DNA of 64,000 nt from Dictyophora rubrovolvata (GCA_029959195.1 CP114118.1:2108001-2172000), one strand, 5' to 3'; shown: positions 46,586 to 59,656, counted from the first letter of the stretch. The notes: generated from the sequence alone by a model not told the origin. A program made the numbers and translations.

Positions 46586-46958
46586 TCACAGAGCCCCACG
46601 AATCCTTACACGACCATCCTTCAATCTTTCAGTGATGATAGGCGATGCTGCCGGGCGATATCTGTGTTCCCTTGAATACCTAGATAGTACTAATTATTAA
46701 TCAAAAGACGAGGAGGTGAACATGCCCTCAGGGCTCAAAAGGATCAATTTACCTGTCTGCGTAAATAATTTGGGGTTCTTTAGGGCGCATCCTGAGTGCC
46801 AGCCAGAATAAGAAGAACACGAGCGATAGTAGGGCAAACCGTTTCCACATTGACGGCGCTGGAGGATTGAATCTATCGTCTTCGCGCAGTTTGTCGTGCA
46901 AATTATCGGAAGACCGAGTTGGAAGTGTTTCGAATTTTGATTTTACTGAAGAAGACAT
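46586..46958 (-). CDS. Conserved 99-aa single-pass membrane protein
   Basis: Two exons, complement of 46753-46958 and 46586-46679, joined by a 73-nt intron inside an Arg codon (AG|G). The N-terminal 38 residues are charged and probably cytosolic; FALLSLVFFLFWLALRM is one membrane helix; the tail reads IIYADRYSREHRYRPAASP and then IITERLKDGRVRIRGAL. I recall the RPAASPIITE-LKDGR-RIRGA tail from other basidiomycete hypothetical proteins, so this is likely a conserved fungal family, but I know no function. Reading only the first exon would give a 69-aa product without the conserved tail. Confidence 0.78.
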
Positions 46959-47180
46959 ACAAAATTGAACAAGGAAAGGAAAGGAAAGGATTTGTTTGCG
47001 AGATGCAGTAAAGTATATATGTCAAACGATGGGCCAGTGACTTTTAGTTGCGACAAGCACCGAGTAAGGCTGGGTTCAGCGTCAAACCGCGTATTCCTCT
47101 TTGCTCGGCTTGAGCCGGCAGGTGCACAAGCTGAGCAAACTTACATATCGCTAAAAGACATACGTAATACAAATAAATTT

Positions 47181-48897
47181 CTAACATTTATTGCTCAACA
47201 CTTTAAGGTGTTCTATCCCACAGGCACCACGATTAAAGTCGCTCACGAGGCGATACTTCCGACTCTGTAAACAGCCCTGGACATCGCAGGTGGGAGCTGA
47301 AGACGGAAAAGGAAGCGAAGACGGAAGTGGTTTCAAAGTTTCTAACGCTTCAAGGGGAATACCGAGTCTATACCCATCTTTGGAAGAGATCCATCTCCAT
47401 GCGGGTCCCGGCAAGCTTTTTGGTTGTTCAGGGGCCCCGTGGTCACTGTCGCCTTCCTCACCTGCCGAATGTGATTGAGGCGTTGGTGCAATACTTGTGT
47501 TAAAAGCGGAGCGTTTTGCTCGAGAACGGGAAGATTGCTTCTTCAGTAGTCGATTGATCGTTTCCGTCTAGTTGTTGGGGTGGGAGCGATCAAAGAGAAG
47601 AATTGCAGAAGGGGGGGGGGGGGACAAAAAAAGGATTACCTTCTCGTCTTCAAGTTTTTTCTCGTTGAGATTTTTTCGCTTCCGAGCAGTTTCTTCTCGA
47701 CGAAGCGCTATTTCTTCTGTTGTTAATTGTTTCTTCCGAGATGGACCCGTTAGGTCTAAGAGATATACAAGGTTAGGCAAACGACCCGTCCACGACAACC
47801 CACACCTAGTTCAATATGCTCTGGATCGACTTTGCTTGCTAACACGGCTTGTCTCGACGTCATTTTAGATCTACTTCTTCGTCCAGGAAGGACCTCACTA
47901 TTGTCGTCGTCGTCGTCACCTCCATCATCGTCCATGTTTTCATCATCTTGTTGTTTCGCATTGACTTCTTCCGCTTCCAGCTCAGGTTCTGGTTCATGAT
48001 ATATATCCATTTCAGCATCTGGATCATCTTCGGATTCAGGTGAGGTCCGGGGAGAAATTTCGGAGGGCGACATAGAGCGACGAGATGGAGCCGCTAGAAA
48101 TGAGAAGAAAGTCAGTTACTTTGAAAAAATAAACTAAACAACTATGCAGGTACCCTCGGTTGCACGGGCGGGTAAAGTTAATGTCAGTCCTGTAGCATTT
48201 TTACCCTTGCTTCTTGTTCTTCCTCCACGATTTACTCTTCTAGCACTGCTTCGAGTAGCTGGTGTCGAAATTGGTTTTTCATCCTCCAACTCGGGAGTCG
48301 GTTTTGATCCCAATTTCAATTTTATCTTGAGTGGTTTTTTAGCTGGGGAGCGACTCTCGGCAAATTCTTTGGAAGAAGATGGAGGCTTCACACGAGACGA
48401 GCGACGGACGGAAGAAGAGTCAGGAGGATCAGAAGGTTGTTGATGTTGAATATCCGTCATTCCTCCTGCACGAGAGGCTGTGGTAGGAACTGAACGAAGA
48501 CCTGCATTTGAGTTTGAACCCTTGGTGTTCTTTATGTTATTTTGGGACAAAGTAGCTTTAGGCGAATTAAAATTGGAAAGACTATGTCCAAGGTTTAATT
48601 CAGGTCCATAAGCTTGTGACTCTTCATCTGCCTCGCCTTCTTCATTGGCTACAGCCTCTCCGCTTTCCGAAATGTTCATACTTTCCCCTTCTGCGTCCAT
48701 ATCTGCATCTGCATCCGCGTCTGGGTCCGGGTCTTGGCCCTGATCCTTATCGTTGACATGGGCACCAGTTGGGTTACCTGCAACTCAAAATCAAGACAGG
48801 GTATGAGGCAAACCATGACTTACATACCTGGTTCAGGAGAAACCGGTGCTGAAGGTGGATCACTGACAATTCGTTGTTTGAGACGAGGATGGACCAT
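47181..48897 (-). CDS. IES2: INO80 chromatin-remodelling complex subunit B (IES2)
   Basis: A subunit of the INO80 nucleosome remodeller. Model: complement of 48828-48897, 48154-48777, 47806-48093, 47640-47755 and 47181-47567, 494 aa. The N-terminal half is acidic and Ser/Lys-rich and looks disordered. The PAPA-1 region is LTGPSRKKQLTTEEIALRRE and on through ETARKRKNLNEKKLEDEK. The C-terminus carries the HIT-type zinc-finger-like end CDVQGCLQSRKYRLVSDFNR with CGIEHLK. The start is uncertain: ATG at 48897 is used, but the frame stays open upstream to an acceptor at about 48968 (ETHYITRFRDGIYRPVPKP), so an extra 5' exon is possible. A run of 12 G lies in the intron near 47611. Confidence 0.85.
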
Positions 48898-49123
48898 TGG
48901 TTTCGGCACGGGTCGATAGATGCCGTCTCTGAACCGGGTTATGTAATGAGTCTCGTTTATTCCAGAACCTACAAAGAGTCAAAGTTAGTCTTTAATTCAA
49001 AATACTTTGGATTTCGAAATCACCAGTCGCTGATCACCGGTACTAGTCAGACCTTGAGTTTTAGGGCTATATAACCGTGGGAAAAAGCAAGTGCGTTCGA
49101 ACCCCACAACAACTTTTGTTTAA

Positions 49124-49752
49124 ATGCCATCATCATCAGCCGCACCAGCAGCATCGTCGTCTGCACCAATGAATGCATCTTTGCGTACTCTCGCACCACT
49201 AGATGGCTCGCGTACGCTTGTGCTACCTCAACCTGAGCACGATAGAGGGGAAGGAGCAAGCCACGACGGGCCTGCACCATCGGGATCAATTCGTCTTCGA
49301 GGCGCTCCCCGAAGTCGGCAGCGAGTCGTTTGGGATGCTAGTGTTGTGGATAACGAGCACATGGGAAAGAAAAAATCCAAAAGTACGCCCGTTTTGCCAA
49401 TAACATTCTTTTCTCCGATACCTATGTTGATCTAGTATGTTGCATTTACCACAAACCCAAGGCGTTTGACGAATCGTCTGAAGAATCTTCCGATTCGGAT
49501 GCTGACGCTAGTTCTTCACCGTCTGATGACGGTCGTGCTCGGCCAAGTCGAAAACCCCGCCATCGTCGCTGCTCCCATGATGGTCACGATTGCCACAACG
49601 AGTCATCATCCCCATCGCCGGGCGACGCACAACGTTCAGCAGATACCACGAACATTACTGTAACGCATCAACATAGACATCATCACCCAGACAATAATGC
49701 CTACGAAACGCAACCGGTAATAAAAGGGAAGGGGCGCGCTAATGGTAATTAA
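49124..49752 (+). CDS. YPI1: Type 1 phosphatase regulator YPI1 (inhibitor-3 family)
   Basis: Regulates protein phosphatase 1 (GLC7) as an inhibitor or nuclear-targeting partner. Two exons, 49124-49382 and 49436-49752, 191 aa. The family core is LRGAPRSRQRVVWDASVVDN with RVVW as the PP1-docking RVxF-type motif, then HMGKKKSKICCIYHKPKAFD and an acidic ESSEESSDSD run. The C-terminus is His/Ser-rich. A 53-nt phase-1 intron splits the Ile codon before CCIYHKP. It is divergent from IES2 with about 226 bp between the chosen start codons; both products are nuclear. Confidence 0.93.
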
Positions 49753-50435
49753 ACCTCAATCTTATCTCGAGTCTATCAAATCTTTGAATTCGACCTTCAG
49801 CAGTATAAATTTGGCGGTAGTATATAATCAAGGATCCGCATTCTGTATATGAAATTTTAATCCGTATTATACCTCAATAATTAATGGCCTTTATCTACCA
49901 CGTAGTGTCTGTCTTATGTCTTTTTGCTTCCACAACTGAGACTTATTGTGCACTAGTTAATAATTTCAGTAAGCCTTCAATGTATTAAGTCACGGTACGT
50001 GTCTGGTTAGAAGACGAAATCCAAAGGAGAATTGCTTCGTACCTCGACGATGTCAGAACACGTGCATAAGGTTGCCAGCACTGATCAGGAAACATGTTTC
50101 GGCGCTTGTAGTTGGAGCTAAATTATGCATTGACTTAGTATCGCGCAGCACTCCACAGTCAAGGCCGTGCGATGTAGCTCAATATGTGGGGCTTTGTAAT
50201 TTCAAGGTGAGCATGAATCTTTAAGTAGATTCTGACATCTATGAAGTCCTCAACGTGCCAATGCCTCGACCGTTGAACATTGAATGGTTGAGGACGCAAA
50301 CAAGTCAACTTTTTCTGTAAACACACGCCAAAAGTCATAATTAACCATCCACTTGCATGACAACTATTTTGTTAAATCTTCTAATATTGCGTTTTACCAA
50401 AACAGTGTCTAAATGTCTACTAGAGTCTACAGCTG
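49753..50435. other. Convergent intergenic region
   Basis: 683 bp between the YPI1 and GMP-synthase stop codons, AT-rich with no recognisable coding or RNA feature. It should hold both 3' UTRs. Confidence 0.5.
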
Positions 50436-52626
50436 TCATAACCACTCGACAGTCTACAAGGAAAACAATTTCGGTATATGAGCTGGAGAAAGAGATATAG
50501 ATATAGAAACGATCACACTCACACCGGGCGGTTTGGAAGATACATCGTATGTCACTCTGTTAACACCGGATACCTCGTTCGTGATTCGGGAAGATATACG
50601 TCGGAGCACTTCTGGGGGGAAGACAAACCTTAATGTTTAGTAGATTAACGGGATCGTCAAAAGGTCGGTGATAATAAGCTGACGCACCAATCTGCCGTCA
50701 TAAAGTCTTCCGAGGTGACTGCCCTCAAAGCAATTACCTAAAAATTGAGGTCAGATACGCCGACAGCATTCAAAAAATTGAAGCATAATAGGATCGAAAC
50801 AAAAAAGAAAGGAACAACCAACCTGCTCATACGTCCTTTTATCTCCTTGAACACCAACAGCCCGCACAGGTAATAAGACTGCAAATGCCTGACTAATTTT
50901 CTCATACAAACCGGCGTTACGAATCTCCTCAATATAAATGCTATCGGCACGCTGCAATATCTTTACTTGTTCACGCGTAACAGGCCCCAAAATCCTGATA
51001 GCAAGACCAGGACCGGGGAATGGATGTCGATTCACAAGGTGCTCAGGAATATTTAGCAATCGTCCAAGCGCGCGTACTTCATCTACATGAATTGTTTTAC
51101 CGAGAAGTCACAAGGAGAGGACAGACATACACACCTTTAAATAATTCACGCAGCGGCTCGATTAGTTTAAGTTTCATGTCTTTTAGTAGTCCCCCAACGT
51201 TATGATGAGTTTTGATGGTTGCGCTAGGACCTTTAAAGCTTATGCTTTCAATCACGTCAGGGTATAGCGTTCCTTGAAGCAACCACTCTATTTTTCTTTT
51301 GGTGTCTCCCCCTTGTTTAGCCTCATTTTCAGCAGCATGGTCAATCTTGATGGCTTCTTCCTCAAAAATGTTGATGAACGTATTTCCGATGATTTTTCGC
51401 TTCTGCTCGGGGTCTTCAACGTTGGCCAATCTTTGTAAAAATAGATCTGAAGCGTCCACGACAGAGAGATTGACACCTAAGTCTTCGGACAGCATTTTGT
51501 GTACTTGGCTAGCTTCATTCATTCGAAGAACACCGTTGTCTACCATGATAGCATGAAAACTGGCAGTTTATAAAATATGGATAGAGATTAAGGTAATCTT
51601 TAAATTAAACTTACCGGTCACCTATGGCCTCGTGCATCAATTTGGCTGCAACAGAACTGTCAACACCCCCACTAACGGCACCGATCACTCGTCCGGTAGA
51701 ACCACATATTTGACGAATTCGGGCGATTTCCTTGCTAATGAAGGATTCCTAAGGATTTTTATTGAGATAAAAAGGGCTGGCTAATATTAACAAAGAACTA
51801 CACCATATTCCAACTGGCTCTGCATTGGCAGATATTTAAAGCGAACCGGGCAATTACTTCTCGACCTTTTAGTGTATGCGTTACTTCTGGATGAAACTGA
51901 ATTCCATAGAATGGCTTGGAGTTATGAGCAATTGCAGCATATGGCGCGGTTTTAGTTTTCCCGATGACATGGAAGTTTTGGGGTGGTTCATGAATTTGAT
52001 CTCCATGCGACATCCAAGCCTGACGAAGCAAGATTTGAACTCCACTATCGATGAAGGGTAGTCAACGTACATCAATACCTTCATCCAGTCCGTCAAATAG
52101 ACTATCAGCACATTCATGACCAGGCCCTAATTTGCTGACTTGAAGGTGGGCAAATCCATACTCTCGATGTTCGGATTTGTCGACTTTGCCCCCTAAATTC
52201 CATGCCATCTCCTGATTCATTATCAGAGAAATGATGAATTATTACCAGCTGGGAATTACGCACTTGTAAACCATAGCAAATACCTAAAATCGGGACGTCC
52301 AGGTCAAACACAGCAGGATCTACGTGAGGTGCATCGTGGTCGTATACCGAATATGGCGAACCAGACAAAATAATGCCTTGGATAAAAATCATGAATATAT
52401 AACTATTATGAAATAAGAAAAGAGACCTTTTGGTGTCCATCCTAAGTCTTTTATTTTCTGAGTACACGGCAAAAGCTCAGCATATACGTTAATTTCACGA
52501 CATCTTCGAGTAATCAGATGAGAATACTGCAAACCAATCAATTTACTAAATAATGTGACCATTCCTTAAAAGAGATACCTGCGATCCAAAATCAAGTATA
52601 AGGATGGTGTCGAAAGAAGTGTTCAT
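50436..52626 (-). CDS. GUA1: GMP synthase (glutamine-hydrolysing)
   Basis: Converts XMP to GMP in purine synthesis, using ATP and glutamine. The N-terminal class I amidotransferase opens [20 protein letters not shown]; the nucleophile Cys is in ILGICYGLQ and the His/Glu pair in [11 protein letters not shown]. The ATP-pyrophosphatase P-loop is [19 protein letters not shown]. The C-terminal dimerisation domain shows [14 protein letters not shown] and [20 protein letters not shown], and ends in PPGTVEWL. About ten introns are needed. An intron at about 52005-52055 (51 nt) was placed so that EGID joins [13 protein letters not shown]. The last exon (TVEWL and stop) is only 18 nt. It is co-oriented with and downstream of XRN1. 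Confidence 0.94.
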
Positions 52627-53004
52627 CTGTCTAGACTCGGGGAGGCACAACTCGGAGGAGTAGGTTTGTTACGTAAGGTCGCGTGACGCCGTGACGACAT
52701 AATAGTGTGAATAGCTTGTTATTGGTCTATGCTCAAACTCTTATCTCATAGGTGTCAATGAAAAGACGTTGGGTGAGTTCATCATTGCTTTGCCAGTGAG
52801 ACCTGCTCTAGAGGTGTAGCCATTGAACGTGGTTCATTCATTCCTCTTAATGGTGTCAATCGCTTTTACATGGATACACTAACACTACCTCGTATTTAAA
52901 GAATTATGTAAAGTAATATAATATTTTTATATATAAAGGAAACACAGCAATAGTTCCAGCAAGGCTCGAAAACAGTTTGACACGAATATCAATATAGGAC
53001 GATA
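52627..53004. other. Intergenic, GUA1 promoter
   Basis: 378 bp between the GUA1 start and the XRN1 stop on the same strand. No gene or repeat was recognised. Confidence 0.45.
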
Positions 53005-56000
53005 TCATAACGTTGGGGTTGAACTACCGCGCCTAGGTCCACGGTGAATAAATGGTGTTCCCCTGTTTGCAGGAGGCCCTTGACCACCCCTTCCTCCACG
53101 AAATGAAGAACCTCTCCCTCCTGAAAACGCTGAGGGTGTTGCACCTCGTCCATTGGGGTGGAATGAACCACGTCCAAAAGAAACAGGAGAAGAATCCCGA
53201 CCTCCCGGAAATGCTGAGGAAGAATCATCCCTATTGCCATTATGTCTGTACCCGCCCCGCGGATGACCCGGGCTGTGGAAGGCTGAGGGAGATGAGGTCA
53301 CCATATCATTCGTCGGGCCAGGATGCGGCTGCGAACCGGGGTTTCGTTCAATCGTCTGTGTATGTTCATTGATCTCGGCGGCAGGATTTATACCCCGACC
53401 ACGACCTGCTCCATTTAATACGCCTTTGTAAGTACCTTGCACATGAGACGGTGGCATACCCCGTCCTCTGTGTGGGTTGGCCATAATGCGTACTGTTGAA
53501 CTAAATCATTCGGATTAGCATAGCATAGCATGAAACTTTGTGAAGCACATACTTAGGGGCAGGTCTGAATCCGGATGCAGGGACTGTCCCAGCTTGTGGC
53601 CGGATGACAGTATAGGCTGTCAATGCGTTGGACGGGAACGAAGGTTTCCGATTTTGGCGAGTGGATACGATGTATTGAGGGTGGGTCAAATTAAGGCATG
53701 TATTGAACACGCATGTCGATCCTCGATATTGAGAACATCTGCTTCAATAGTGAGCCCCAGCAATGAAGATAAATACAATTCGACGAACCTGCCCCCTAAA
53801 TCAGTTCCAGAGAGGAAAGGAACGTCCCAAACAACATCCATGGAATTGGCATTAAGACCAATCACCACACCTTTCGCACACAACGGCACGCCACCTGAAT
53901 CTTGAACCATAATCACCCGATCACCTAGACCAAATCTCTGGTTTTGTAGACGGTATACTGCATGCTCCGGCTTCAAAACGGCTTCTCGAGGAATTCCTTT
54001 CACGATAGCTTTCTTAATCGAGGCTGGAGACTTATTGGAGTTAAATCCGTCTGCCAACTTTTCAATTTGCATGACAGTATCCTGACAAAAGGGATATCAA
54101 CTTATTGCCCATTCGTGAATCGGATTTCATACCTTTTCAAGATTGTCACAAAATAATGATACGGCTTCCATATCACGAACACCATTCGCGCTCAACCAAG
54201 CACGAACTGCTTTCATTTGGCCATCAGTGTCCTTAGGAAAGATATCGCTAGCTCGAACCATATCTAAAATATATTTAGCAATAGCTAAAGAAAATACTAT
54301 CCACATAATACCATGGCTCTGTGAATCCAACCTCTTAAAGATGGAAGGAAAGGTTTCCTAAAATAATTGTGAACATAATAAACAGAAAGAAAATCGATTA
54401 AAGCACCTTATATTCGCGTATCAAGTTGATGGCTTTCTCACTAAATTCCCAACTACGTCCGTTGGCTGATTTTTGGGTATAACCCAATACTTTCAAAGAT
54501 TTTGCTTCAAATTTCAAATTGAGACCCAAATTAATCTTCTGTCCGTCAGTGCCAATAACCATGAAAGTCGAAGTGATCCTGGAAAGAGCCAAGGGCGATA
54601 TGCCCAAAGTGTCAACAAGACGGTAAGAAGGAATGTATTGCGTTAGCTTTCGATCTTTAACGATACTGATGAAATTTTCATTCTCAGTTTGCTCCGATGG
54701 AAAGAACTGAATCATCATGAATGAGACAAAAAAAATGCAAGAAAATAGAAAAACTAACCGCAAGGACAACAGTCAAAGTAGATTCTGTTGTTTCAGAAAC
54801 TCGCGCTGCCACACCATAAGCATGCTCCCCTAGGAAGAATATTTTACTTCCTTCCGGAAATTCTTCTTTAACTGATGGGGCCTCCTTCTCAAGGAAACGG
54901 GGATCTTCTGACTCCACATGAGTAATGGTGAGCTGGGCGACTTGCTCCGTCTCTTTATCCTCCTCTTCGTATTCTTTGACCAAAGCTCCAGAGTCCAAAC
55001 GCTTAAGTCCTGGCTTTCTTATAATCGACCGAGCAACATTGTGGGTAATTAATGCGTACCTTTCAATGGCCGCACATGAACCAACACATCAGTCGACCCG
55101 ATCACCACCGCAAAGCGTTTGGAATAGGTATATTCAATTTTCTCAACCTTCCTATTCCATGACCATTCTTGATTATGAGGCTTGGCAAATATCCGCTCTC
55201 CATGTTGACCGAATTTTTCTTTCTCATGACGGAACATCGAATCGGACACTGCTACTGCAAGGCCTTCTTGAAGAAATGGCCATCCGATGAACACACGTTT
55301 GCCAACCATCTCCTGAGCGATCTCTTCGGTCTTCTTATTTTCGAAGCGGTTCTGCACATGAACGACTATAGATTTATTCCGGGTTTCCGCTTGAAAAACG
55401 CTGACGCTATGATAGGCAAGGTCCGAGAAATGAGGCAATGTTTTCAAAGACGGGAATCCGGCCAGAGCCGACGGGCCAAGAAAAACACCGTCACAGAGTC
55501 CCTCGACGAGATGCAAACCGTCTAAAGTAGGAAGATCATACGCTTCTGCAACACATTGGCATCGATGAATATCGGGGAAAAATCCAGGCAATGACGAGGG
55601 ATATGTCATTATTCGGTTGAGGTCGTACTTAAATTTGGTACTTGTGCCCCACGTGTTCCTTTGCTTCTCCTCAGTGGTAAGGAGATGTTCTCTGCCTATA
55701 AAAATTGGTATATTTATAAACATATAACATGAAACCTACCAGCCATGGCATTCAATAAACGTTTTTCATCAATGAAAGGAATTTTCACTACAGCTTCCCA
55801 GTCTTGTTTTTTACCGTTGAGATCCTGATCAAAATCTGTGGGGTAAAAGTCCAAAATCGGGGAAGTCGGGTCGAACATTAAGTCCTGTTCAATCATCAGT
55901 TTATATATATTAATTCAAAAAAACAAGCTTACTCTGAAAGCAGCCGGTATGTGCTCTTTACTTGCTTCGGGAAGAACTCCCATCAATTGTTCATATGGTT

Positions 56001-58359
56001 TGAACGGTAATCCCAAGGTAAACTCAAATTCCATGCTTTCAACTCCCTTTAGGTCTAAGGAATAAAATAAGTTTAGCTTACTATAGTTGACATGAACTTA
56101 CCAGATATGCGAGGTGCATAATGATAGTCATAAAACCATCCCCACGAAGCCACACCACTATAATAATACAGCATTACCCATTGAAGTCCTTCGGTGTATT
56201 TATGGATTAACCGATGCATTTGTTCGGTATTGTCATAGTCAATATCCAGTTTCTGTTATTGTGGTCAGTCGATTTCCCTTGATAATGCGAGATATCCCTA
56301 ACTCGATAATAATCTCTCTTCCAGGCATCCATTTTCTCTACCAATCTTCGCTCGTATTGCTCGTCGGAATCCACGTCGTCGGCGTCGGTTATTCTCAATT
56401 TAGAGTACTTGCTTAGAACTCTGTCAACGGCAGCGTCGCCTTCACTGTCGTCATCCTGATCACTATGATCATCCGACGAGCCATCACTGTTTTCCCCAGG
56501 TCCGAGCGGAACAGGAAAACAAACAGTGAGGATGTTCTGATCTTGGTCGTCATATTCATCCCATCTTAGCGTAAGATGTAACTCGTTGGCCAATTTGAAA
56601 ATGAAAGCTCTGTCTCGGGCAGAGAAGGTGTTTAACATGGACAGCCGTGCTGCTTTGATAGCGTCTTGGGGGGCACCCCGATTTGACAGGACGAACTCCT
56701 GAATTTGTTGAAATATATTTTGCTGACTTTTGGTCATGCCTTGCTTAGCAGTTAGATCTACATTTCAGCCGAACAGAAAAGTCTCACCCGCAGACCCCTG
56801 ATTTATGCTCTCTTCCGCTTGTGTAACATGTTTTGACTGCTTTCCTTTAAACCAATTCATATCCATATTTTCACTCTCAAATGTTTCTTTCTCTGAGACG
56901 GCTAATTCGCCGAGTATGGCTTGCAATCTCTTGTTATTGATTATGCCACTTTCGTTTAAATAGCCATCTATGCAATTTCATTCCATATGACAATTCAAAA
57001 GTGTGTAACTTCGCTCTCACCTAGATTGGGTAGCACTCGTTTATAAATATCGAAGAGCTTTTCTAACCCGTTTTCGTGAATATGGAGGTCGGGTAAATTC
57101 GGAAGGAAATCATTTCCAATGAAAACTGCAAATAAGACGAAGTCGTCTATAACGCGCTCCAGATTATAAGGGAAAGATAACGAAGGTGCGATATCGCGAA
57201 ATTCAAGGTCGAGATATTCGCGTAATAATGAGATATGTAATAGGAAAAAATTCTGTTGTTCTAAACTATATCCTGTCGTCATGAAAGGTTATCACGGAAA
57301 GGCAAAGGATGTTACTCACGTTGTGGAACCCTTTTTTTTTGCAGGTCCAAATTTAACTTCCTCCCGTAATAAACAAAAATGGGGATCATGGCTTAGAAGT
57401 CCCAGCATCATCAAATCTGCATCAAGGCCATATAAACAGTGTCGGACATTTGGGTCATAATTCGGTTGGGCCTTAGAATGTCGTATATATTCCATTATCT
57501 TATGTTCTCCTTCGCCAGGGACTTCATGACCCGACAAAATGACCTCTACTTCCCGCCACGCCGCATCCTCGGTGATCTTCTTGTTGATGAAATAACGCAA
57601 TTGGTTTGATAGTTTGGCCATAAATGGTGTTCCTTATTTCCCCCTTAGAAGAAATTGTGCACGAATGTCGAATTGTCCTCACCAGGCGTTATACAATTAC
57701 TGTCAAATGCTTTCTCCTGAGGCAATTCCTCTCCTCTACGTATCGCTTTCTCCCGAATTTCTTTGGCTTCTTTCGCTGTCCTGAACCGTCTGCTTCGTTG
57801 CTGGTTCATTTTGGCTCTTGGAGCTACACCATCTACGGCCATAAAAAGCAACTTTTTGGGCTTAATCTTTCCGAATAAATGATCAACGTATGTGAATATT
57901 GATGTGAATATTTGCTCTTCGGACAATCGAAAATGGGCATCTTCATCGTTTGGATGCGAACCTAAAGGCAAACGTTACCACAAGTAAAAGCTTGGAAACA
58001 TGGTTTCCCCCACAGTTATGTATGATACCGTTGAAATCAAGGTATAAATTGTCTGGAGAAGTGAGTTAGGGAAGCGAGACAGCAAACACAGGGTCAGCGC
58101 TGCACACCGAATTCAGGAATCTTATTCTCTTGAATTAACTGAGACGTTAAAGGATAACGCTCCCTGCAAAGAATTAATTCTGCGTGAAACTTTAAAGCAC
58201 TTGAAGGCCTCACGAAATATAGCGGAAGAACTGAGAAGAAAAGGCGCGTCAATAGAAACAGCCATATGACCTTCTGCTGTGTGAATTACCTTGGGAATAC
58301 CTATAACATTCTACAATAAGTTACATCGTTACGGGGGTGGGCACTGGTCTCTTACCCAT
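53005..58359 (-). CDS. XRN1: 5'-3' exoribonuclease XRN1
   Basis: The main cytoplasmic 5'-3' RNA decay nuclease. Start [20 protein letters not shown] is assembled from exons of 4 nt (58356-58359), 11 nt (58290-58300), 17 nt (58214-58230) and one beginning at 58163. Catalytic acidic motifs are seen in [33 protein letters not shown] and [19 protein letters not shown]. Later parts include [38 protein letters not shown] and the XRN1-specific middle domains. The C-terminus is Arg/Gly-rich ([11 protein letters not shown]), as in many RNA-binding tails, and ends RRGSSTPTL. More than 15 introns are needed; I did not place all. Its start codon is only about 100 bp from that of CWC2 on the other strand. 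Confidence 0.93.
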
Positions 58360-58459
58360 AATGTCCAAGCAAAACGAACTGGAAGTCAGGGAGGCTGTCT
58401 GTCACGTCACGCTGACATGATACTGCTTGTGATTGCAACACTCCGCCACCATTACTAGT
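58360..58459. promoter_or_regulatory. Very short divergent promoter, XRN1 and CWC2
   Basis: Exactly 100 bp lie between the two start codons. Both transcripts must start within or beyond this stretch, so the leaders are very short or overlap. No TATA box was seen. Confidence 0.5.
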
Positions 58460-59656
58460 ATGTCTACCGAGGATGCTGTCACGACAGCGATGCAAGCTGT
58501 TTCAACAAAAAAACCTCTTAAGCCGGCACGGAAGCAAGTAAAACCTGGCCAAGTAACCAAAAACGAAACTCCTCAGACGGGAAAAGAATATAGTAAGCCT
58601 AATATAGTAATACATCTTCGGTGCTTAACACATAGTGCGCTAGATATATGGTATAATAAATGGGCTGGAGGCGACCGTGAAGATAATTATTCGAAGTAAA
58701 AACATTTTTGTTGAATCTCTTCCGCGCTCTCATTATCCGTAGTAAAGTCAAATCACAAACAAGGTGTAATATCAAACGAGATTCTGGTTATTCACGGGCC
58801 AACACAACTGGAATTCGCTATTGTTGTTTATTCTTTGCCCGCGGATGCTGCCCCTATGGATATGAATGCGAGTACTTGCATGCGTTGCCTGACCCCACCA
58901 CTGCTCTGCCAGACTCGAGCAAAGATTGCTTTGCAAGAGAAAAGTTCGCGGACTATCGTGATGACATGGGTGGCGTTGGTAGTTTTACGCGACATAATCG
59001 AACGCTATACATCGGCCGAATAAAAGAAACCGGAGATGGCAAGGAAACTGAAGAAGTTGTAGTTCGTCATTTCAAAGAATGGGGACCGATTGAACGTGGT
59101 ATGTATTATTTTCAGCCGCTGTTGTTGGGGATTTATTTCTCTACTAGTTCGTGTTCTCCAATACCGTAGCGTTGCCTTTGTGACGTATGAATCTGAACTA
59201 CACGCTCAGTTCGCAAAAGAAGCCATGGCTTGCCAATCACTTGATAATGATGAGATTCTCAATGTTCGCTGGGCTACAGAGGATCCTAATCCCACGACTA
59301 AAGTACTGGAAAAGCGAAAATTGGAGGAATGGGGGCAAGAGGCTATTGCTAAGAAGCTACAGGAAGGCGTACATGAAGAATTCGTGGACGCCGTGAGGAG
59401 TGTAAAGGCTCTTGAAGATGGCCTCGTTCTCAATGAAGAAGAGCAGGGTGATAGCGAGCAACCGGATTTGAAACGAAGACGAATAGAAAAACCACCAACG
59501 CCTCCGGAGCCCATTTTGAAACCCACTGGTCTTCTTACTGCGGATACCCTTGAAGGTCTGCGGTATTTTGCAGAAATCAAAAAACGCAACAGCAATGTAA
59601 AACCGGTGGAAAGACTGAGGTTGGGTTTAGCGGACTACGGGAGTGACGATGAATAA
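58460..59656 (+). CDS. CWC2: Pre-mRNA-splicing factor CWC2 (RBM22 type)
   Basis: A spliceosome component of the Prp19-associated complex that contacts U6 snRNA. Model: 58460-58592, 58644-58695, 58743-59098 and 59148-59656, 349 aa, near the yeast length. The torus region reads IWYNKWAGGDRED and TRCNIKRDSGYSRAN; a CCCH zinc finger follows (CCLFFARGCCPYGYECEYLH); then an RRM with TLYIGRI as RNP2 and SVAFVTYES as RNP1. The C-terminus is Glu/Arg-rich and ends GLADYGSDDE. An intron at 59099-59147 lies between the two RNP motifs. Confidence 0.94.

Noticed and set aside
49085-49110. tRNA-like B-box (GTTCGAA in a near-stem, followed on the minus strand by a T run).
   Set aside because: No matching A-box, acceptor stem or anticodon arm; it overlaps the YPI1/IES2 promoter.
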